Shown in pieces: positions 59,730-64,000 of a stretch of 64,000 nt of DNA. Numbering within the stretch: position 1 is the first letter of the stretch; every line of letters begins with the position of its first letter. Origin of the DNA: Micrococcales bacterium 73-13 (GTDB lineage: Bacteria > Actinomycetota > Actinomycetes > Actinomycetales > Microbacteriaceae); NCBI GenBank assembly GCA_001898855.1, contig MKVN01000016.1:55164-119163 (forward strand), read 5' to 3'. A program made the translations under genes and the position numbers. The notes beneath the pieces were generated by a model. It made no database searches. It was not told the DNA's origin and saw only the letters and a list, made by a program, of their open reading frames with translations.

Positions 59730-60512
59730 TCAGCGCCGCCAGCCGAGCCCGCGGGAGACCGTGTCGGCGGCGAGCCGGACGGCGACGGGGAACCGCGGGT
59801 CGATCGGACCCGCGCTCGAGGCGATGAGCGAGACCGCTGCGACGACGACACCGGTCTCGTCCCGGATCGGCGCCGCGACCGAGGCGGCGCCGGGGAGGTA
59901 CTCGTCCCGGGTCTCGGCCGTGCCCGCCGCGCGGATCGCCGCGAGCCGCGATCCCAGCTCCGCGGCACCTGTCGTCGTCGCCGGCAGGAATCGCTCGGGA
60001 CCCTCCGCGAGGACCGCTACGAGCAGCGCATCGCCGCCGTGCGCGAGCAGCACCAGGCCGGCGCCTGTGCAGTGCAAGGGCACGCGCCGACCGAGGTGCG
60101 CGCGCTCGGGCACCGCGCTGCGCCCCGCATAGCGCTGGAGGTACAGCGCACGCAGCCCGTCGAGCACCGCGAGATGCACGCTCTCGTGCGTGAGCTCGTA
60201 CAGGTCCTGCAGCACGGGCACCGAGACCTGGCGCAGCTCGCGCGCGTCGGGATAGCGCAGCCCGAGCTTCCAGAGCTTGAGGCCGAGCTGGTAGCTGCCA
60301 TCGCGGCGGCGCTCGAGTCCGCCCCAGCGCACGCACTCCTCGGCGAGCCGGTGCGCCGTCGGCAGCGGCAGGCTCGCTCGCGCGGCGAGGTCGCTGAGGC
60401 TCAGCCGCACGGCGCCGTCCGCCCCGAAGGCGTCGAGCAGCGCGAACGCCCGCGCCGGGACCGAGCGATCGTCGCGGCGACGACGGCGGACGGGCGCTGG
60501 CGCGGCGGTCAT
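59730..60512 (-). CDS. IclR-family regulator
   Basis: 260-aa regulator with an N-terminal winged helix (LSLSDLAARASLPLPTAHRLAEECVRWGGLERRRDGSYQLG) and the C-terminal IclR effector domain (LHCTGAGLVLLAHG, RDEYLPGAASVAAPI, VAAVSLIASSAG). IclR proteins often control aromatic-acid or protocatechuate genes. It lies between VAO copy 3 and hpaB copy 3, all on the minus strand, at 6 bp and 88 bp from them respectively. Confidence 0.88.
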   Translation of the reverse strand: MTAAPAPVRRRRRDDRSVPARAFALLDAFGADGAVRLSLSDLAARASLPLPTAHRLAEECVRWGGLERRRDGSYQLGLKLWKLGLRYPDARELRQVSVPVLQDLYELTHESVHLAVLDGLRALYLQRYAGRSAVPERAHLGRRVPLHCTGAGLVLLAHGGDALLVAVLAEGPERFLPATTTGAAELGSRLAAIRAAGTAETRDEYLPGAASVAAPIRDETGVVVAAVSLIASSAGPIDPRFPVAVRLAADTVSRGLGWRR

Positions 60513-60518
60513 CCCGCC

Positions 60519-62096
60519 TCAGCCCTGATGCAGGTCGCCGCCGGGCAGGTAGCGCTTCGGCCAGACGCCGTGCCGACCCGGCATCAGGATGCCGTTGGGG
60601 TCGATCGCGTCCTTGAGCTTCCGGACGAAGCGCTGGTAGGCGTGGTCGTTGAAGCCGTACTGCGCCGAGGCGAGGTCCATGATGTCGAGGTGCGCGCGGT
60701 ACTCGCCGTAGCCGAGCTTGCCGATCTCGACGACGAGGTGCTTCGCGAGCCGGTACGCGTTCTCGGTGGAGGCCTTGTCGGTCCGGTCGAACTGCATGCC
60801 CGCGACGAGCAGGCAGGAGCGGTCGTTCGTCAGCATGATGCCGCCGGAGAAGTTGAGGCCGAAGGCGAGGATCTGCTTCCTCATCTCGTCGATGACCTTG
60901 CGCACCTCGCTGCCCTTGAGCGCGACGACCGGCGAGAAGCCGATGTGCGCGACGTGGTCGGGGGTGTTCTCGATCGCCTTGAGCGTCGGGATGCCGATCA
61001 TGATCTGATCGGCGGAGTAGACGATCTCGTCGTACTCGTCCGGCGAGTACGAGCGCTCCGCGGAGACGGTGCCGCTCGGGATCCTCGCCCAGGCCTCCTT
61101 GATCCGCCGGAGCTTGAGCTGCGCCATCTCGGCGTCGCCCCAGATCGCGGCGCGCACCGACCAGGCGCCGACCCCGTTGCGCTCGGCGATCTCCTTGACG
61201 TCCTCGGCGGTGATCTGACGGCGCGCGTCGAGCACCTTGTCGTCGCGGAGCATGACCGCGGCGCGCAGCGTCGGGTACATGGTCGGGACGCCCTCGAGGT
61301 AGCCGGCGAGCTTGAGCTCGCGCATCGTGTCGATCGCCTGCTCGAGATCGGCGTCGTCCCAGATCGTCAGCATCGTCGGGATGTACGACTCGGGGAGGCG
61401 GCTGAGCCAGACGCCGGCCTTCGTGACGATGCCGTAGTTGCCCTGGGCGAACAGCGGGTCGATCGTCGGCCCGAGCATCCGCTTGTAGAGGTGCCAGGAC
61501 TTGTTCCCGTCCTGGGCGCCCATGCCGGTGCGCAGCAGGTCGCCGTCCGGGAGCACGACCTCGAGGCCATTGATCGTCTGCTGGTCCTTGCCGAGCGGCT
61601 GGTACACGACGCCGTTGTCGAGCTGGTTGCCGATGACCGAGCCCCACCCGAGGTCGGGGGTCGGCGTCATGAGCCGGTAGCCCTTCGCCTTGACCGCGTC
61701 GTACAGGTCGAACCAGCGCACGCCCGGCTCGACGACCGCGTAGGCGAGCTCGTCGTCGATCTCCAGCACGCGGTTCATCCGGTGGAAGGAGATCTGGATG
61801 GAGCCCCGCACCCGCGGCGACGGACCGCCGTAGCCGACGTTGCGGCCCTGGCCGTGCGGCCACACCGGGATGTCGTACTCGTTCGCGAGGCGCATGATCG
61901 CCTGCACCTGCTCGGTCGAGGTCGGGAGCACGACGGCCGAGGCGGCGTAGGTCTCGTCGCCCGGGACCCAGTACGCGTCCTTGTACTCGTCGACCTTCGC
62001 GCGCTCGACGAGGACTGCGTCCTCGCCGACGACGTCCGCGAGCGCGCGGCGGAGCTCCTCGGGGATGGTCGGCAGCTCGGTTCCGGTCTCGCTCAT
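60519..62096 (-). CDS. VAO/eugenol-oxidase-type FAD-dependent phenol oxidase (copy 3)
   Basis: 525-aa third VAO-type enzyme. Tyr89 (RNVGYGG), Asp148 (PDLGWGSVIGN), expected covalent-FAD His384 (AHIGFSP) and Tyr466-Arg467 (EYRAH) are kept; residues after the first Asp (LDNGVVYQPLGKDQQ) differ from the YTPYG-like segment of copies 1 and 2, next to the active site. It starts at ATG 62096, overlapping the stop of its SDR (ATGA). Promoter expected upstream of the SDR, with the perfect operator at 62996-63006. Confidence 0.88.
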   Translation of the reverse strand: MSETGTELPTIPEELRRALADVVGEDAVLVERAKVDEYKDAYWVPGDETYAASAVVLPTSTEQVQAIMRLANEYDIPVWPHGQGRNVGYGGPSPRVRGSIQISFHRMNRVLEIDDELAYAVVEPGVRWFDLYDAVKAKGYRLMTPTPDLGWGSVIGNQLDNGVVYQPLGKDQQTINGLEVVLPDGDLLRTGMGAQDGNKSWHLYKRMLGPTIDPLFAQGNYGIVTKAGVWLSRLPESYIPTMLTIWDDADLEQAIDTMRELKLAGYLEGVPTMYPTLRAAVMLRDDKVLDARRQITAEDVKEIAERNGVGAWSVRAAIWGDAEMAQLKLRRIKEAWARIPSGTVSAERSYSPDEYDEIVYSADQIMIGIPTLKAIENTPDHVAHIGFSPVVALKGSEVRKVIDEMRKQILAFGLNFSGGIMLTNDRSCLLVAGMQFDRTDKASTENAYRLAKHLVVEIGKLGYGEYRAHLDIMDLASAQYGFNDHAYQRFVRKLKDAIDPNGILMPGRHGVWPKRYLPGGDLHQG

Positions 62097-62932
62097 TCGA
62101 TCTCCTCCACGGTCCTCGGCTTGATCGGCGGGTACTTCAGGAACGCGGCGCGGATGCCCTCGTGGCGCTCCTCGACCCGGGGCAGCGCGCCCGGGTGGGT
62201 GATGGCGTAGAAGTCGTCGTTCCGGATGGCGCGCACCACGATCTCGCCGACGTCGGCCGGGCTCAGCCACATCGCGACGTCGCGGCGCGTCGGGTCGGCC
62301 GCGAGGTCGATGTCGGTGAGCCCGCCGCGCTCGCCGGCCGGCCGGTTGCGGCTGCTCGTCGCGATGCCGGTCAGGACGCCGCCTGGCGTGACCAGCGTGA
62401 CCCCGACGTTCGCGCCGTCCTCGGCGAGCTCGGCGGCGAGCACCTCGCTGATCGCGTGCACGCCGGCCTTCGAGGCGGCGTACGCGCCGAGGTTCGGCAG
62501 GGGTTGGAACGAGGACATCGAGGACGTGTTGACGATCCGGCCGCCGGCGGGGTTCGCGAGCAGGTGCGGGAGGAACGCGTCGATACCGTGGATGACGCCC
62601 CACAGGTTGACGTCGATGACCCAGCGCCAGTCGTCGAGCGAGAGGTCGCGGATCCGGCCGGCGGGGCCGACGCCCGCGTTGTTCACGACGATCCCGACCG
62701 AGCCGTACTCGGCGACGACGGCGTCGGCGAGCGCCTGGACGCTGCCGGCGTCCGAGACGTCGACGCGGATGCCGCGCACGCCGAGCTCCTCGGCCGTGCG
62801 GTCGAGCGCGCCCTGCTCGACGTCGGCGATGACGACCTTCGCGCCCGCGTCGCGCAGCGCCGTGGCGATGCCGCGGCCGATGCCGGACGCGCCGCCGGTC
62901 ACGACGGCGACGACCCCAGAGATCTCGGTCAA
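62093..62932 (-). CDS. SDR alcohol dehydrogenase partnered with VAO copy 3
   Basis: 279-aa classical SDR. TGGASGIGRG at 12-21, NNAG at 84-87, Ser137/138 region NTSS and active site Tyr151-x3-Lys155 (YAASK). TTG 62932 is chosen from GAGGGAG 8 nt upstream and by alignment with the SDRs at 18747 and 43485; the frame runs open to 63046 through promoter DNA. Overlaps VAO copy 3 by 4 bp. Probable role: convert the oxidase product to the aryl ketone. Confidence 0.86.
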   Translation of the reverse strand: MTEISGVVAVVTGGASGIGRGIATALRDAGAKVVIADVEQGALDRTAEELGVRGIRVDVSDAGSVQALADAVVAEYGSVGIVVNNAGVGPAGRIRDLSLDDWRWVIDVNLWGVIHGIDAFLPHLLANPAGGRIVNTSSMSSFQPLPNLGAYAASKAGVHAISEVLAAELAEDGANVGVTLVTPGGVLTGIATSSRNRPAGERGGLTDIDLAADPTRRDVAMWLSPADVGEIVVRAIRNDDFYAITHPGALPRVEERHEGIRAAFLKYPPIKPRTVEEIE

Positions 62933-62995
62933 CCCGTGCACTCCCTCGTGTGAGCGCCGCGACCCCGACCGCGGCGCAACCAGTCTGCCATGCAT

Positions 62996-63006
62996 CTGTC
63001 TGACAG
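62996..63006 (-). promoter_or_regulatory. Perfect GntR-type operator before the SDR/VAO copy 3 operon
   Basis: CTGTCTGACAG (62996-63006), a perfect palindrome around T, 64 bp before the SDR start. It is identical to the site at 41703-41713 on the other strand. Confidence 0.6.
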
Positions 63007-63119
63007 CCAAACCCGTCCGGACGCCGACGCCGTGCGACGGCGTCACGCTTCGATCACGTTGTGCTGAGAAGGCCCTGACCCGCCACTCAGGGCTCCGGTC
63101 GCGCCCCTAGCGTGGGCGC

Positions 63120-64000
63120 ATGGCCATCACGTCCCGCACCGTCCTGGTCCCGGCGCTCCTCCTCACGGCCGCCCTCGGGCTCACCGGGTGCGCCGCCGGC
63201 GTCAACGACGCCGCCGGCGGCGCCCCCGGCATCTCGAGCCTCCCCGAGTCCGCCGTGACCCCCATGAGCGGCGCCGCCGCCGACGGGTCGAAGAGCGCGG
63301 TCGACCGCTCGATCATCGTCACCGGCTGGGCGACGATCCTCGTCGACGACCCCGCCGCCGCCGCGCAGTCGGCGACCGGCATCGTCGAGCAGGCGGGCGG
63401 GCGGGTCGACGCCCGCAGCCTGCAGGCGCCCACCGACTACTCGGGCGGCAGCGCGACGCTGACGCTGCGGGTGCCGGCCGACGCGCTCGACGGGGTGCTC
63501 GACCAGCTCGCGGAGCTCGGCCGGGTGCAGAGCCTGTCGACGAACGCGAGCGACGTGACGGTCGAGGTCCAAGACCTCGCCGCGCGGATCGGGGCGCTGC
63601 GCACGTCGATCGAGCGGCTGGAGGCCCTGCAGGCGCAGGCCGGCGACGTCGACGCGCTGATCGCGCTGGAGACCGCGATCAGCGACCGGCAGGCGCAGCT
63701 CGAGTCGCTCGAGGCGCAGCAGCGCTACTACGACGACCAGATCTCGATGTCGACCATGACGATCGAGCTGGTCTCGCAGGCCGTGCTCGCCGAGCCCGAG
63801 CCGGGCTCGTTCTGGGACGGCGTCCAGGCCGGATGGCACGCGCTCCTCGGCTTCCTCGCCGGCTCGGCCGTCGCGCTCGGCGTGCTGCTGCCCTGGCTCA
63901 TCCCGCTCGCCGTGATCGCCGCGGTGGTGTGGATCATCGTCGCGGCGGCCGGGTCCCGCCGCCGCAAGCGGGCGGCCGCCGCGGCGGCCCGGCCGCCCGC
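63120..64000 (+). CDS. DUF4349 lipoprotein with C-terminal membrane helix, runs off the right edge
   Basis: At least 293 aa; no stop before the window ends. Signal peptide and lipobox TAALGLTGCAAG, then the DUF4349 domain: VDRSIIVTGWATILVDD, LTLRVPADALDGVLDQLAELG and a long coiled coil EVQDLAARIGALRTSIERLE ... LESLEAQQRYYDDQIS, then a hydrophobic helix pair (FLAGSAVALGVLLPWLIPLAV) and an Arg/Ala-rich tail. Function of the family is unknown. It is leaderless, with TAGCGT at 63108-63113, 6 nt before the ATG at 63120. It is probably unrelated to the catabolic region. Confidence 0.8.
   Translation, partial: MAITSRTVLVPALLLTAALGLTGCAAGVNDAAGGAPGISSLPESAVTPMSGAAADGSKSAVDRSIIVTGWATILVDDPAAAAQSATGIVEQAGGRVDARSLQAPTDYSGGSATLTLRVPADALDGVLDQLAELGRVQSLSTNASDVTVEVQDLAARIGALRTSIERLEALQAQAGDVDALIALETAISDRQAQLESLEAQQRYYDDQISMSTMTIELVSQAVLAEPEPGSFWDGVQAGWHALLGFLAGSAVALGVLLPWLIPLAVIAAVVWIIVAAAGSRRRKRAAAAAARPP

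Noticed and set aside
1..64000. tRNA, rRNA, CRISPR array, insertion sequence, integrase or attachment repeats
   Set aside because: Looked for and not seen; the catabolic region shows no obvious change in base or codon use at its edges, so I make no claim of a recent genomic island.

Overview
The window is very GC-rich, densely packed coding DNA from an actinobacterium. It is probably Microbacteriaceae-like, but that assignment is inference. The evidence is the strong G/C bias at codon third positions, a divergent rsmI / protein-O-mannosyltransferase pair at the left edge (the neighbourhood known from mycobacteria), many GTG/TTG starts, 1-8 bp ATGA/GTGA gene overlaps, and several genes whose -10 box lies only about 6-9 bp before the start codon (leaderless type). 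I see no tRNA, rRNA, insertion sequence, prophage or CRISPR array, and no gene-free stretch longer than 300 bp.

Layout. 1-5.4 kb: rsmI (partial), a GT39 mannosyltransferase, and a prpD-prpB-prpC methylcitrate-cycle operon. 5.4-11.2 kb: two SnoaL-like proteins, a two-gene ABC exporter, an ArsR/AHSA1 pair, a luciferase-like oxidoreductase and a CrtC/AttH lipocalin-like protein. 11.3-12.9 kb: an arsenic module (arsR divergent from a six-cysteine micro-peptide, an aquaglyceroporin and an ArsC-type reductase). 13-16 kb: a small MT0933-like protein and two MFS transporters.

15.9-62.9 kb is one large catabolic region for phenolic, probably lignin-type, compounds. It holds three vanillyl-alcohol-oxidase/eugenol-oxidase-type flavoenzymes, each beside the same SDR type; three HpaB-type phenol hydroxylases and one HpaC flavin reductase; one acyl-CoA-dehydrogenase-fold (HsaA-like) hydroxylase; one class A FAD monooxygenase; two GcvT/LigM-like putative tetrahydrofolate-dependent O-demethylases; a HyuA/HyuB/zinc-ribbon set of the hydantoinase/acetone-carboxylase superfamily; eight SDRs in all; two serine hydrolases of beta-lactamase fold; an SMP-30 lactonase; a CurA-like reductase; and two CUT2-type ABC importers with three binding proteins. 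Regulators are two GntR/FadR, two TetR, one AraC and one IclR protein. I found no ring-cleavage dioxygenase, so the lower pathway must lie elsewhere.

Most of these scattered operons share one operator, a short palindrome TTGTCnGACAA found at about fourteen intergenic places. It usually abuts a -10 box and often lies between divergent genes. The two GntR proteins have almost identical recognition helices and are the obvious candidates to bind it. My working model, which is inference: importers take up a 4-alkyl(methoxy)phenol; the VAO enzyme oxidises the benzylic carbon; the partner SDR makes an aryl ketone; the HyuAB-type enzyme may carboxylate it in an ATP-dependent way; GcvT-like enzymes remove O-methyl groups; and HpaB/HpaC hydroxylate the ring. 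The window ends in a DUF4349 lipoprotein gene that runs off the right edge.
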